A stretch of DNA of 40,435 nucleotides, taken from contig JAPLOW010000211.1 in assembly GCA_026400555.1 (NCBI GenBank), positions 1 through 40,435 of the forward strand. Reading direction: 5' to 3'. Of the stretch, positions 28,732 to 38,584 are shown one piece after another; the first letter of the stretch is position 1, and each line of letters starts with the position of its first letter. Under the pieces are notes generated by a model. That model was not told the origin of the DNA. It did no database searches and was given only the letters and a program-made list of their open reading frames with translations. The DNA comes from Hyphomicrobiales bacterium. Its GTDB lineage: Bacteria; Pseudomonadota; Alphaproteobacteria; Rhizobiales; Beijerinckiaceae. The translations under genes were made by a program, and so were the position numbers.

Positions 28732-30201
28732 TCAGTTGAACGGATAGATGCCCGGCTTGAGCCTTGCGTAGCTCAGCCGGGTATTGTCCGAGGTGGTGAC
28801 GCCGTCGCCATCGAGCGTGATGCGGTGCTGTTCGAACGGCCGGAAGCCGGCCCGGTAGTGAACCCGGCTCTTGAGCAGGATGTAACGGCTGTGGGCCGGG
28901 TCAATCCCGATATGGGTGAAAATGCCGGCATCCCATGGCTCATGGTGCAAGCTGGTCACGACGATCTGCATGCCCCCGGTTTCGAAAACGGCTGTCGGTC
29001 CTGCGGTCACCTTCGAGCCGGTGTACATCGGGCCACGAACGGTCCACTCGCCATCGGACAGGCGCCTGACCCTGCCCGTCAGGGTGAGGGGCTTCGCGGG
29101 AAAGCCGATTGACGGCATTGGCGACTTGCCGCCGAGATCCAGTGTCACCGTCGCGCCCACGCCCGCCTTCTGCATGGCCTGAACGGCCACCGGGTCCCAG
29201 ACCGCAGCCATGATCACGCCCTGCAGGTCCTGCCGCAAAACCTCCGCGATTACTGTCATCACATCGGATGTGCCGCCAGAACCAACATTGTCGGCATGGT
29301 CGAGCAGCACGACCGGACCATCGGACAGGGCCTTGGCCCGCGCCACAGCAGCTTCCAGCGGCTGATGGATATGGAACCAGTCTGTCCGTGTATCCCTCGC
29401 GTAGCGCAGCAGGCGGTCACGCGCCGCATCGCCGGTCGGCTTGTCGCCATCCGATACGACGACCATGGACAAGCCTGCGTCGGGGATATCGGCCATCGGG
29501 AAGCCGCCGAAGATCGAGGCGGCAAGGATGCCGACGCGGCTCTCCTCGGCGACGCAGGCCGCGATCGCGCCCTGCATCGGCTCCTCGTCGCTGCCCATGC
29601 GCAGGGTTTGGGCAAGAATGCCGGCCTGCCCCCAGGAAATGACTGGCCTGACCTCGCCACGCAGGGCCCGCAGCATAATGCGGCCACATTGTTTGCCGGC
29701 CTTGTACATATCGACGTGCGGATAGGTCTTGTAGCCGACCACGACTGTCGCATTTTCCATGATCGCATCGGTCATGTTGCCGTGCATGTCGAAAGTGACT
29801 CCGATCGGCAGGCCGGGCGCAATCTCGCGCATGCGCTGCAGCAGCGGCCCCTCGCCATCGACCATGCCCTCGGGGACCATCGCGCCGTGCAGATCAAGAA
29901 GCGCGGCGTCGAAGGGCCCTTGCGTTGCCAGCGCATCGAGGATCTTTCCGGTGAGGTAGCTGTAGGCCTCTGGCGCGACCGGTCCTGACGGCATGCCCTC
30001 GGCTGCAATGGGCGTGACGATCTCCGCGCCGATTTCGTCGGCGAGCTCGAGATAGGCCGCCAGCGGACGATTGGTGCCGCGATAGGCCTTCACTACCGCA
30101 TCCCCCTCGTGAAGGCCCCAGTCCCGGAAACGCTGCAGCGGCGTCGGGACAGGCGAGAACGTGTTTGTCTCGTGCTTCATCATGGCGAGCAGCAGGCGCA
30201 T
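28732..30201 (-). CDS. M81 family metallopeptidase (MlrC-like)
   Basis: This 489-residue protein belongs to peptidase family M81, named for microcystinase MlrC, with an N-terminal DUF1485-type region and a C-terminal MlrC domain. Landmarks are MMKHETNTFSPVPTPLQRF near the start, LLDLHGAMVPEGMVDGEGPLL (about 117-137), DMHGNMTDAIMENA, YKTYPHVDMYKAGK and LLDHADNVGSGGTSDVMTVI, which hold the His and Asp residues expected to bind zinc. It diverges from a Dpp-type peptide importer, an arrangement seen for many M81 genes, and may process imported peptides or amide compounds. It has no signal peptide, so it is cytoplasmic. Confidence 0.92.
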   Translation of the reverse strand: MRLLLAMMKHETNTFSPVPTPLQRFRDWGLHEGDAVVKAYRGTNRPLAAYLELADEIGAEIVTPIAAEGMPSGPVAPEAYSYLTGKILDALATQGPFDAALLDLHGAMVPEGMVDGEGPLLQRMREIAPGLPIGVTFDMHGNMTDAIMENATVVVGYKTYPHVDMYKAGKQCGRIMLRALRGEVRPVISWGQAGILAQTLRMGSDEEPMQGAIAACVAEESRVGILAASIFGGFPMADIPDAGLSMVVVSDGDKPTGDAARDRLLRYARDTRTDWFHIHQPLEAAVARAKALSDGPVVLLDHADNVGSGGTSDVMTVIAEVLRQDLQGVIMAAVWDPVAVQAMQKAGVGATVTLDLGGKSPMPSIGFPAKPLTLTGRVRRLSDGEWTVRGPMYTGSKVTAGPTAVFETGGMQIVVTSLHHEPWDAGIFTHIGIDPAHSRYILLKSRVHYRAGFRPFEQHRITLDGDGVTTSDNTRLSYARLKPGIYPFN

Positions 30202-30280
30202 CGGCGGACTTTCGGCGGGTGTTTTTTCGGGTGGGCGCGTGCCCAGGAATAGGGCTTCACATGATCATTCTGACGCCAAG

Positions 30281-30310
30281 TTGACACGGGGCGCAATGCC
30301 GTCCTGTAAT
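30281..30310 (+). promoter_or_regulatory. Candidate promoter for the peptide importer operon
   Basis: TTGACA at 30281-30286 matches the -35 consensus exactly and TGTAAT at 30305-30310 matches the -10 at five of six positions, 18 bases apart. It lies 79 bases before the receptor start in the region divergent from the M81 gene. Confidence 0.55.
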
Positions 30311-30388
30311 CGCGTGGCAGAGACGGTGGTTGCGCTCCGCGCATGCCGGTCCAGTGTTTCCGAACCGACCTTGGGAGGGTCTTTTTGC

Positions 30389-31992
30389 ATGAGCATTTCG
30401 AGGCGTGAATTGATGGCGGGCGCTGCGGCGCTGACCGGCGGCCTGGCGCTGCCGGGCTCGCAGGCCGCGTTGGCGCAGGCTGCGCCGAAGGGTACGTTGC
30501 GGGTGATCCCGCACGCTGCGCTGACCACGCTCGATCCAGTCGCCACCACCGGCTACATCGTGCGCAACCATGGTTATATGGTCTGGGACACGCTGTTCGC
30601 GCAGGATGAACAACTGGCCGTGAAACCGCAGATGGCGAGCGGCGTCGAGATTTCCGCCGACAAGCTGACCTATCGCATCACGCTGCGCGATGGCCTCGCT
30701 TGGCACGACGACACGGAGGTCACCTCGGCGGACTGCGCGCCCTCGCTGGTGCGCTGGGGGCAGGCCGATGGCATGGGCCGGCGCCTGTTCACCTATATCG
30801 ACAGTGTTACGACTGATGGCCCGAAGGTCATCGTGATCAAGCTGAAGCGGCCCTATGGTCTCGTGCTCGAATCGATCGGCAAGCTGTCCACCAACGTGCC
30901 GTTCATGATGCCGAAGCGCTTCGCCGAGAAGGCCGTGACCGACCGCCTCGGCGCTGACGACATGATGGGCTCGGGTCCGTTCCGCTGGAACAAGACCGAG
31001 TACCGTCCGGGCGCGCGCGTGGTCTATGACCGCAACCCGAAATATGTGCCGCGCTCGGAGCCTGCCTCGAATGCCTCCGGCGGCAAGGTCGTGCATCTGG
31101 AGCGGGTCGAATGGGTCAACTTCCCGGATCCGAACACGGCGCTGAACGCGCTCGTCTCGGGCGAGGTGGACTATTACGAGCAGGTCCCGGCCGATCTGCT
31201 GCCGATCGTCAGCCGCGCACCTGGCGTCAAGGTTGCGAACTTCAACCCGCTCGGCAATCTGGGCATGGGCCGGTTCAACTCGCTGGTCGCGCCAACGAAC
31301 AATCCAGGCGTTCGTCGCGCAATCGCCAAGGCGATCAACCAGAGCGAACTGCTCAAGGTCGCCATCGGCAATCCCGAATTCTACAAGACCTGCGCCTCGG
31401 TCTATCCATGCGGTACGACCTTCGAGAACGGGTCGGGCTCCGATCTTGTGTCGAAGTCCTCGCTCGACGAGGCGCGGGCCATGCTCCGGGCATCCGGCTA
31501 CAATGGCGAGAAGATCGTTCTGCTCGCCACTACCGACATCCCGGTGCAGAGCGCTTGGCGCAGTACACGGCGGACGTTCTGAAGCGTATCGGCATGAATG
31601 TCGACGCGCAGGCGATGGACTGGGCCACCGTGCTGCAGCGGCGCACCAGCAAGAACCCGGTCGATCAGGGCGGCTGGAACATGTTCTTCACCTGGTGGGA
31701 GGGCGCGGACCTGCTTGATCCCGTGATCCAGTTCGCGCTATCAGGGCTCGGGGAGCAGGGCGCCTGGGTCGGATGGTCGAAGGACGACGAACTCGAGAAG
31801 TTGCGCACCGCCTATGCCGAATCCGGTTCGATGGCCGAACAGAAGGCGCTCGCCGCGCAGGTTCAGGCCCGCGCCTTCGAGCAGAGCTTCAGCCTCTACA
31901 CCGGCATGTTCTACGTGCCGACCGGCTTCCGCGAGAATGTCTCCGGCATTCTCAACGCGCCGCCGTTCTTCTGGAACATCAAGAAGGCGTGA
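30389..31992 (+). pseudogene. Dpp/Opp-type peptide ABC receptor with a one-base frameshift
   Basis: This would be the periplasmic peptide-binding protein (family 5) of the importer encoded downstream. The ATG at 30389 has GGGAGGG upstream. A Tat-type signal (SISRRELMAGAAALTGGLAL, cut near ALAQA) is followed by TLRVIPHAALTTLDPVATT and a standard fold through YRITLRDGLAWHDDTEVTS and DDMMGSGPFRWNKTEYRPGA. At about 31554 the frame changes: DIPVQSA continues as LAQYTADVLKRIGMNVDAQ in the next frame, to the normal end NAPPFFWNIKKA at 31992. One base is missing in AGCGCTTGGCGCAG, where AGCGCNTTGGCGCAG would restore the protein. As read, the first frame stops at 31582. Either a real null mutation or a base-calling error; everything else looks intact. 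Confidence 0.75.
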
Positions 31993-32007
31993 GTGAAGGC
32001 CGGCAAC

Positions 32008-32089
32008 GTCATCACCGGCCTTGTCCGGTGATCTCGACCAAGTCGAGCGCGACGCCCTCCGCAAGGACCGGCTCAAGGCCGGTCATGAT
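32008..32089. repeat. Inverted repeat of the CCGGCCTTG family between receptor and permease genes
   Basis: GTCATCACCGGCCTTGTCCG begins the left arm (32008-32033) and GACCGGCTCAAGGCCGGTCA begins the right (32066-32089). The left arm alone is also nearly self-complementary (CACCGG...CCGGTG). The core matches the element at 8081-8177, which sits at the equivalent place in the other ABC operon, between receptor and permease. Confidence 0.7.
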
Positions 32090-32137
32090 ACTGTTTGTTG
32101 GGCTCTGCCATCAGCCTGGAGCCTCTGAAGGTCACCG

Positions 32138-33076
32138 ATGCTTCGTCTGATCGCCACACGTGTGCTCTCCACCATCCCCGTCATGGGGGTGGTGGCGCTG
32201 ATCGTGTTCTTCATGCTGCGGCTCTCGGGTGATCCGGCCGCCATTCTGGCGGGCGACACCGCGTCGTCCGAGCAGGTCGAGAAGATCCGCGTCTCGCTGG
32301 GTCTGACGAAGCCGCTTTACGAGCAGTTCTTCGGCTGGGTCGTGCAATTGCTGCGCTTCGACCTCGGCACCTCGCTGTTCACAGGCCTGCCGGTGACGAC
32401 GCTGATCGCGCAGCGCATCGAGCCGACGGCGATGCTGGCCCTGACCACGATCATCTTCTCGGTCTGCGTGGCGGTTCCGATGGGCGTGCTGGCAGCGTGG
32501 AAGTCCGGTGGCTGGATCGACCGGCTGGTGATGGTGATCTGCGTGCTGGGTTTCTCTGTGCCCGTGTTCGTGATGGGCTACTTTCTGATCTTCAATTTCG
32601 CGATCACGCTGCGCTGGTTTCCGGTGCAGGGCTACACCAGTCCGTTCGTCGATTTCGGGCGCTTCCTAACGCAGATCACGCTGCCGACGATCACGCTGTC
32701 GTTCATCTATGTGGCGCTGATCGCGCGCATCACGCGGGCGAGCGTCATCGAGGTGCTCGGCGAGGACTATATCCGCACTGCCCGCGCCAAGGGCCAGGTC
32801 GAGGCCAAGGTTCTGTTCCGCCATGCCCTCAAGAACGCCGCCGTGCCGATCGTGACCGTCATCGGGCTCGGTGTCGCGCTGCTGATCGGCGGCGTGGTGG
32901 TGACCGAGAGTGTCTACAACATTCCGGGGCTCGGCCGCCTCGTCGTCGACGCGATCACCCGGCGTGACTACCCGATCATCCAGGGACTGATCCTGTTCTT
33001 CGCCCTGATCTACATCGTGCTGAACCTGATCATCGACATCATCTACACCCTCGTCGATCCGAGGATCCGCTATTGA
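32138..33076 (+). CDS. dppB: Peptide ABC importer permease (DppB type)
   Basis: This 312-residue inner-membrane permease has the family opening MLRLIATRVLSTIPVMGVVALIVFFMLRL and the usual periplasmic region (DPAAILAGDTASSEQVEKIR, then a signature around FGWVVQLLRFDLGTSLFTGLPV). About six transmembrane helices are visible. The cytoplasmic EAA loop is EDYIRTARAKGQVEAKVLFRHALKNAAVPIV, followed by ETVYNIPGLGRL-like VVVTESVYNIPGLGRLVVDA. It pairs with DppC, whose start overlaps its stop (TTGA). Gene symbol by type only; peptide or nickel specificity cannot be told from the permease. Confidence 0.9.
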   Translation: MLRLIATRVLSTIPVMGVVALIVFFMLRLSGDPAAILAGDTASSEQVEKIRVSLGLTKPLYEQFFGWVVQLLRFDLGTSLFTGLPVTTLIAQRIEPTAMLALTTIIFSVCVAVPMGVLAAWKSGGWIDRLVMVICVLGFSVPVFVMGYFLIFNFAITLRWFPVQGYTSPFVDFGRFLTQITLPTITLSFIYVALIARITRASVIEVLGEDYIRTARAKGQVEAKVLFRHALKNAAVPIVTVIGLGVALLIGGVVVTESVYNIPGLGRLVVDAITRRDYPIIQGLILFFALIYIVLNLIIDIIYTLVDPRIRY

Positions 33077-33942
33077 CCGCGCCCGCCGCAGCCATGCCGC
33101 GGGAGCGGCTGACCGGGTTGTTCCCGTTCCTCAAGCGCTACCCGCTGGTGGCCATCGCTGGCGTGGTCCTTGGCGTCATCGTGCTGGCCGCCGCGTTCGC
33201 GCCGTTCATGTTCACGCGCGATCCCACCGCCCTGACGCCGCTGCAACGGCTGCGACCGTCCTCCGAGCTGAACTGGCTCGGCACTGACCATCTTGGCCGC
33301 GACGTCTGGAGCAGGCTGGTCTATGGAGCGCGCGTTTCCGTCATGGTGGGGCTGGCGGTCGCGGCGCTGTCGATCCTGCTTGGCCTCGTGATCGGGCTGG
33401 TGGCGGGCTATATCCGCTGGCTCGACGCCCTCGTGATGCGCATCATGGATGGGCTGATGGCCATTCCCGGCATTCTCCTGGCCATCGCGCTGGTCTCCGT
33501 CTCCGGCGCCAGCCTGGCCACGGTGATTGTCGCCATCATGGTCCCGGAAATCCCGCGTGTCGTCCGGCTGGTGCGTTCGGTGGTGCTGACGGTGCGCGAG
33601 GAGCCCTATGTGGAGGCGGCCGTATCGGTCGGCACGCCGCTGCCCGCGATCCTCATTCGCCATATCCTGCCCAACTGCATTCCACCGCTGATCGTGCAGG
33701 CGACCTATGTCTGCGCCTCCGCCATGCTGACCGAGGCGATTCTCTCGTTCCTGGGCGCGGGCACGCCGCCGACGATTCCAAGCTGGGGCAACATGGTCGC
33801 CGAAGCGCGGCTGCTGTTCCAGATCGCACCGTGGAACCTGCTCTGGCCCGGCATCGCGCTGGCGGTCACGATCCTGGCCGTGAATATCCTCGGCGACGGG
33901 CTGCGCGACCGGCTCGATCCCAAGCTCGCGAAGCGGATGTGA
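33073..33942 (+). CDS. dppC: Peptide ABC importer permease (DppC type)
   Basis: This 289-residue second permease of the Dpp/Opp-type importer starts at a TTG (33073) overlapping the DppB stop. The N-terminal helix VAIAGVVLGVIVLAAAFAPF is followed by the DppC-specific NWLGTDHLGRDVWSRLVYGARVS. The permease loop appears as EEPYVEAAVSVGTPLPAILIRHILPN, and the C-terminus has EAILSFLGAGTPPTIPSWGNMVAEA and RDRLDPKLAKRM, both hallmarks. An internal ATG eight codons in is a weaker alternative start. Complete by length and motif. Confidence 0.92.
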   Translation: MTAPAAAMPRERLTGLFPFLKRYPLVAIAGVVLGVIVLAAAFAPFMFTRDPTALTPLQRLRPSSELNWLGTDHLGRDVWSRLVYGARVSVMVGLAVAALSILLGLVIGLVAGYIRWLDALVMRIMDGLMAIPGILLAIALVSVSGASLATVIVAIMVPEIPRVVRLVRSVVLTVREEPYVEAAVSVGTPLPAILIRHILPNCIPPLIVQATYVCASAMLTEAILSFLGAGTPPTIPSWGNMVAEARLLFQIAPWNLLWPGIALAVTILAVNILGDGLRDRLDPKLAKRM

Positions 33943-33945
33943 GCC

Positions 33946-35562
33946 GTGGCTGATCCCGTCCTTGTCATTGACAACCTTTTTGTCCAGTTGCCGCGCGGCG
34001 CCGATCGCGTCCATGCCGTCGAGGGGGTGTCGCTCGCCGTCAATCCGGGTGAAATTCTCTGCGTGGTTGGCGAAAGTGGATCGGGCAAGTCGGTCACCGC
34101 GCAAGCGGTGATGGGCCTACTGCCCAAGGGCCAGCTGACGCGCGGCGGCGGCCGGATCATCCTTGAGGGCGAAGACATCAGCGATGTCAGCATGGATCGC
34201 CTGCGTGACCTGCGTGGCAGCCGCATGGCGATGATTTTCCAGGAGCCGATGACGGCGCTGAACCCGGTGATGACCTGTGGCGACCAGATCGACGAGGTTC
34301 TGTCGATCCATACCGATCTGGGCAGTGACGCGCGCAAGGCGAAGGTGCTCGACATCATGGCTGCCACGGGGCTTCCGGATGTTGCCCAGCTCTTCGACGC
34401 CTATCCGCACCAGCTCTCGGGCGGTCAGCGGCAGCGCGTGATGATCGCGTCAGCGCTCGTGCTCGATCCGGCTTTGCTGATCGCCGACGAGCCGACGACC
34501 GCTCTCGATGTGACGACCCAGAAGCAAATCCTGCAACTGATCCGCGAGCTCCAGCAGCGGCGCGGCACGGGCGTTCTGTTCATCACCCATGATTTTGGCG
34601 TCGTCGCGGAAATCGCCGACCGTGTCGCTGTCATGCGCTACGGCAAGCTGGTCGAGGAAGGCCCGGTGGCGGAGGTGCTGCGCCGGCCGCGCGAGGACTA
34701 CACCAGGATGCTGATCGGTTCGGTGCCGAGCCTTGAGCCGCCAAGGCGCGCCGCCATCACCGGAGGCGAAGTGGCGCTGAAAACCTCGGCGCTGGCCAAG
34801 ACCTATGGCGGCACGAGCCTGTTCGGCAAGGGCCGCGTGGTGCGCGCAGCCAGCGACGTGACGATCGAAATCCGCCGTGGCGAGACACTCGGCATCGTCG
34901 GCGAGTCGGGTTCGGGCAAATCCACCGTTGCGCGCTGCATTGCCCGGCTGATCGACCCGACCAGCGGCGAAGTGCGGATCGCCGGCGTTGATGTGGCCAA
35001 GATGGGGCAGGGCGAACTCAGGCCCTATCGCCGTAAGGTTCAGATCGTGTTCCAGGACCCGTACCGCTCGCTCAATCCGCGCCGCACGGTCGGGCAGAGC
35101 CTTGTCGAGGGGCCCATGAATTTCGGGATGTCGCGGTCCGACGCGTTGCGGAAAGCCGGTGACCTCATGTCCCTGGTCGGGCTCAAGCCGGATGCCATCG
35201 ATCGCTATCCGCACCAGTTCTCGGGTGGCCAGCGCCAGCGTATCTGCATCGCTCGCGCACTGATGATGGAGCCGGAGCTGCTGATCGCTGACGAGGCGGT
35301 CTCGGCGCTTGACGTGTCGGTGCAGGCGCAGGTGCTCAAGTTGCTGGATGATGTGCGCAAGCGCTTCGATCTCGCGGTGCTGTTCATCACCCATGACCTG
35401 CGCGTCGCGGCGCAGATCTGCGATCGCATCGTGGTCATGAGCAAAGGCGAGGTCGTGGAGCAGGGCCCGACGGCTGAGGTCTATGCAGCGCCGAAGCACC
35501 CGTACAGCCGCGCGCTGCTGGAGGCTGCCCCAGGCCGCGGCTTCGGCTTCGGTCTGGGGTAG
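33946..35562 (+). CDS. Fused peptide ABC importer ATPase (DppD-DppF)
   Basis: This 538-residue protein has two full ATPase domains in one chain, replacing separate DppD and DppF. The first has Walker A GESGSGKS (about 43-50), signature [15 protein letters not shown], Walker [13 protein letters not shown] and [14 protein letters not shown]. The second starts near residue 275 and has [61 protein letters not shown] and [14 protein letters not shown]. In the second domain Walker B reads DEA rather than DEP, which does not touch the catalytic Glu. The start is GTG at 33946, three bases after dppC. It ends the operon, convergent with gluconokinase. Confidence 0.93.
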   Translation: MADPVLVIDNLFVQLPRGADRVHAVEGVSLAVNPGEILCVVGESGSGKSVTAQAVMGLLPKGQLTRGGGRIILEGEDISDVSMDRLRDLRGSRMAMIFQEPMTALNPVMTCGDQIDEVLSIHTDLGSDARKAKVLDIMAATGLPDVAQLFDAYPHQLSGGQRQRVMIASALVLDPALLIADEPTTALDVTTQKQILQLIRELQQRRGTGVLFITHDFGVVAEIADRVAVMRYGKLVEEGPVAEVLRRPREDYTRMLIGSVPSLEPPRRAAITGGEVALKTSALAKTYGGTSLFGKGRVVRAASDVTIEIRRGETLGIVGESGSGKSTVARCIARLIDPTSGEVRIAGVDVAKMGQGELRPYRRKVQIVFQDPYRSLNPRRTVGQSLVEGPMNFGMSRSDALRKAGDLMSLVGLKPDAIDRYPHQFSGGQRQRICIARALMMEPELLIADEAVSALDVSVQAQVLKLLDDVRKRFDLAVLFITHDLRVAAQICDRIVVMSKGEVVEQGPTAEVYAAPKHPYSRALLEAAPGRGFGFGLG

Positions 35563-35567
35563 GCGCG

Positions 35568-36092
35568 TCAGCCGGCTTGCGCCGGCCCGTCGTCCCGCGC
35601 GGCCACAAGGCGCGACAACTCCGCGGTGATGTGCTCGGGCGCGTGTTCGACGCCGATGGTGACGGTGTCCTCGTCGGGGCCTGGCTCTTCAAGGGTCGCC
35701 AACTGGCTGGCCAGAAGGGCAGGCGGCATGAAATGGGCCCGCCGCGCGGCGATGCGCGCTGCCAGCAGTTCCTGCGAGCCTTTGAGATGGACAAGCCGGA
35801 TCGCGGCGCGCGACGTCCGCAGCTGGTCGCGATAGGCGTGCCTCAGGGCGGAGCAGGTGACGACGCCGTTCTCGCTCCTGTCTGCGCGTTCGTTCATCCA
35901 GGAGACGATAGCATCGAGCCAGGGCCAGCGATCCGCGTCGACCAGCGGTGTGCCGGCGCTCATCTCGGCGACATTGGCGGGGGGATGAAAGCTGTCGGCG
36001 TCACGGAAGGCCCAGACAAGCCGTTCGGCCAGCCCGGCGGCCACAGTGGTCTTGCCCGACGAGGCGACGCTCATGACAACGATGATCGTCAT
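35568..36092 (-). CDS. gntK: Gluconokinase, with an altered P-loop
   Basis: Gluconokinase phosphorylates gluconate to 6-phosphogluconate. This 174-residue protein has the family length and most motifs: [78 protein letters not shown]. The N-terminal P-loop, normally GVSGSGKTT, reads SVASSGKTT (about residues 8-16), losing two Gly positions; the catalytic Lys-Thr remains. The usual EGDDFHP is ADSFHP. The ATG at 36092 overlaps the stop of the upstream gnd remnant (ATGA), the trace of a once-coupled gnd-gntK pair. With its partner destroyed and a changed nucleotide loop, the gene may be losing function, though the frame is intact. Confidence 0.82.
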   Translation of the reverse strand: MTIIVVMSVASSGKTTVAAGLAERLVWAFRDADSFHPPANVAEMSAGTPLVDADRWPWLDAIVSWMNERADRSENGVVTCSALRHAYRDQLRTSRAAIRLVHLKGSQELLAARIAARRAHFMPPALLASQLATLEEPGPDEDTVTIGVEHAPEHITAELSRLVAARDDGPAQAG

Positions 36093-36334
36093 GGCTTTCT
36101 GGGTTCCACATCGCCACCGAAGCCTTTGCGCATGGCGCTGAGGACTTTCTCGGCAAAGGGGGTTCACTGCGTGAGCGGAAGCGGGTGTAGAGCGCGCTGG
36201 TCAGCACCTCGGCCGGCGTCGCGGTCTCCACGGCCGCCTGGACGGTCCAGCGGCCTTCGCCGGATTCGTCGACATGCCCCGAATAGCTGTCGAGGTTCTC
36301 GTCCTCGGCCACGGCCGATCATTCCCAGCTTCAT
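36089..36334 (-). pseudogene. gnd: Remnant of decarboxylating 6-phosphogluconate dehydrogenase
   Basis: About 250 bases remain of a gene normally near 1 kb. The ATG at 36334 gives the N-terminal MKLGMIG of the NAD(P)-binding fold. The sequence then passes, with a frame change and loss of some 240 codons, to the C-terminal part [39 protein letters not shown] and LYTRFRSR (frame opening at 36312). After further small lesions near 36165-36175 a third frame supplies [19 protein letters not shown] and the original stop at 36089, which overlaps the gntK start. The ordered pieces with a large internal deletion mark it as a pseudogene, not a sequencing error. The organism must use another gnd or the Entner-Doudoroff route for 6-phosphogluconate. 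Confidence 0.85.
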
Positions 36335-36350
36335 CACCCGATCCTCGTCT

Positions 36351-37529
36351 TCACGAGCGACGGAACAGGGCAAGCCGCATCACGGCATCCGTTATGGCCG
36401 GCGTTGCGGCATTGGCAAAGGCCATGCGCAGATGCTGTTCCTGCCCCGGTCCAAAGTAGCTCCCCGGCAGCGCCAGCACGCCCCAACGCCGCGCCAGCGC
36501 TTCGGCGACCTCGGCGGCGGGTAGGCCGTCCATCGGATGGCGCACATAAGCGAAATAGGCGCCGACCTGATCGACCGACCAGCCGTTCAGCCCGCTCATG
36601 GCACGCCGGAACGCGTCGGCGCGGGCGTTGATGTCGGCGCGGTTCGCCTCCCGCCAGGACCTGAGTTCAGGCACCGCCCAGGCGACGGCCTCCTGTCCGG
36701 GCCGCGCCGGGCAGATCTGCACGCAGTCGAGAACCTTGCCGATCTCGGCCTGGATGTCTGCCCCCGCGATGATGGCGCCAAGCCTCCAGCCCGGCACCGC
36801 ATAGGCCTTGGAGAAGCTGTAGAGCTGGATGACATGACCTCGCCAATCGTTCCGAGACAGCACCTGATGCGGTCGGTCGTGACCCGTTGGCATGAAATCG
36901 CGATAGGTCTCATCCAGCACCAGCGCGAGTCCGGCCTCACGGGCGAGATCGGCAAAGCCCGCAATGGTCTGCGGTGGATAGACCGCGCCGGTCGGATTGT
37001 TCGGCGTGACCAGCACGATGGCCTTGACCCTCGCGTCGATCAGCGCGCGCGCGGCGGCGAGATCAGGCACGAAGCCGCTTGCTGCGGTTGTCGGCAGGGC
37101 GCGCGCCTCGATGCCGAGCATCTGCAGCGTCATCTGGTGGTTGAAGTACCAGGGCGTCGGCAGCAGCACTGCGTCGCCGGTCTTGGCCAGCCCCATCATC
37201 ACGCTGACAAAGGCCTGGTTGCAGCCTGCTGTGATCGCGATGTCGGACGGGCCGACATCGGCCATATAGACGGCGTTGATGTCTGCAGCCAGCGCGGCCC
37301 GCAGCGCGGGATCACCCTGAATCGGGCCATAACGGGCATGGTCGGGCGACGCAGCTGCAAGACCGGCGCGCTCAAGCAGCACATCTGGCGGAGGCGAGCC
37401 CGGCGCAGCCTGGCTGAGGTCGATGGCCGGACCGTGGCGCCCGTCATAGGACTGGAGCCAGGCCTTCGCCGCCGGTATGGGCGGGGTGCCGGTATCGACC
37501 AGCAGCGGGTTGATCACAGTGGTTGTCAT
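36351..37529 (-). CDS. Class I/II PLP-dependent aminotransferase
   Basis: This 392-residue enzyme is a fold-type I aminotransferase. The PLP-binding Lys is in QLYSFSKAYAVPGWRLGAII (about residues 231-250). Other cofactor contacts are ITAGCNQAF, TPWYFNHQMTL, LVTPNNPTGAVYPPQ (the Asn) and LVLDETYRDFM (the Asp and Tyr). A C-terminal Arg for the substrate carboxylate is likely in QHLRMAFANA. Motifs and length are complete. The substrate is not clear; the N-terminal GPAIDLSQAAPGSPPPDVL is typical of aspartate/tyrosine-type members. It reads toward the gnd remnant 16 bases downstream and shows no operon partner. Confidence 0.9.
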   Translation of the reverse strand: MTTTVINPLLVDTGTPPIPAAKAWLQSYDGRHGPAIDLSQAAPGSPPPDVLLERAGLAAASPDHARYGPIQGDPALRAALAADINAVYMADVGPSDIAITAGCNQAFVSVMMGLAKTGDAVLLPTPWYFNHQMTLQMLGIEARALPTTAASGFVPDLAAARALIDARVKAIVLVTPNNPTGAVYPPQTIAGFADLAREAGLALVLDETYRDFMPTGHDRPHQVLSRNDWRGHVIQLYSFSKAYAVPGWRLGAIIAGADIQAEIGKVLDCVQICPARPGQEAVAWAVPELRSWREANRADINARADAFRRAMSGLNGWSVDQVGAYFAYVRHPMDGLPAAEVAEALARRWGVLALPGSYFGPGQEQHLRMAFANAATPAITDAVMRLALFRRS

Positions 37530-37715
37530 TGCCGCTACTCAATGCGAGGCTGGCGCGATACGCAAGGCTCCGCGCAGTCCGGCATGTGCACAGCGGTGAT
37601 GCATCTGCTGCCTGCGACATTCCGGAGGCGGTCTGTCGGCTGACCCCTCTTGGGTTCTGACCGGAGCCATGCCATCAGGAGGCCTCTGACGCCGGAACCG
37701 AACCTGGAGCGCCAC

Positions 37716-38480
37716 GTGCCGCCGCCGCCCGATGCAGGGTCAATCGAAGCGCTGCTTGTGCTGGTCCGGGAAGCCCGCGCCATGGTTGCGTTCACCGGAG
37801 CCGGGATTTCGACCGAGTGCGGCGTGCCCGATTTCCGCTCGCCGGGAAGCCCTTGGATGCGGAACAAGCCGATCCCCTTCGACGCCTTCATGGCGAGCGA
37901 GGATGCCCGCGCGGAAGCCTGGCGGCGCAAGTTCGCCATGGATGATGAATTTGCCGGTGCCAGTCCGGGACGGGGGCACCGGGCGCTCGCCCGGCTGGTC
38001 TCGCTCGGCCGTATGCAGGCAGTGGTGACACAAAACATCGACGGGCTGCACCAGGCGTCTGGTCTGGGCTCCGGCCAGGTGATCGAACTGCACGGCAACG
38101 GCACCTATGCAACCTGCCTGCAGTGCGGCCTGCGCCACGAGCTTGGCGTCATCCGACGTGCCTTCGAGGTGCATCGATCGCTGCCGTGCTGTGACGATTG
38201 CGGCGGAATCGTCAAAAGTGCGACCATCAGCTTCGGTCAGCAGATGCCCGCCGCCAGGCTGCGGCAGGCGCAGGAGCTGGCCACAAACTGCGACCTGTTT
38301 CTGGTGGCGGGGTCGTCTCTGGTCGTTTACCCAGCGGCAACTTTGCCATTGCTCGCCAAACGGGCCGGGGCCACACTGGTCATTGTCAACGGCGAGCCGA
38401 CGGAGTTCGACGCGATCGCGGACCTGGTGGTGCGTGGCGACATCGGGGCGGCATTGGAGCCACTCCTCTGGGTTGAGTAA
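37716..38480 (+). CDS. Sir2-family NAD-dependent protein deacylase
   Basis: This 254-residue sirtuin removes acyl groups from lysines using NAD. The NAD site [22 protein letters not shown] opens the catalytic core. TQNIDGLHQ follows, and the catalytic His is in [13 protein letters not shown]. The zinc site is CLQC plus CCDDC, and [18 protein letters not shown] and [16 protein letters not shown] end the Rossmann part. The GTG at 37716 is chosen because GGAG lies six bases upstream (37706-37709) and the sequence homologous to relatives begins after it; the TTG at 37650 has no such site. It is divergent from the aminotransferase. It probably regulates metabolic enzymes such as acyl-CoA synthetases. 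Confidence 0.93.
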   Translation: MPPPPDAGSIEALLVLVREARAMVAFTGAGISTECGVPDFRSPGSPWMRNKPIPFDAFMASEDARAEAWRRKFAMDDEFAGASPGRGHRALARLVSLGRMQAVVTQNIDGLHQASGLGSGQVIELHGNGTYATCLQCGLRHELGVIRRAFEVHRSLPCCDDCGGIVKSATISFGQQMPAARLRQAQELATNCDLFLVAGSSLVVYPAATLPLLAKRAGATLVIVNGEPTEFDAIADLVVRGDIGAALEPLLWVE

Positions 38481-38584
38481 GACGGCGATTGAGTGGTGTA
38501 TTTGGTTGTGGTGGAGGCTATGCCTTCCGCACTTCAGTGCTATCCTCAGGCAACGATTCGCGGTGTACAGTGGGGCGGCAGTTG

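Noticed and set aside
31540-31600. Programmed ribosomal frameshift in the peptide receptor gene
   Set aside because: No slippery heptamer or stimulatory hairpin is seen, and relatives are read in one frame.
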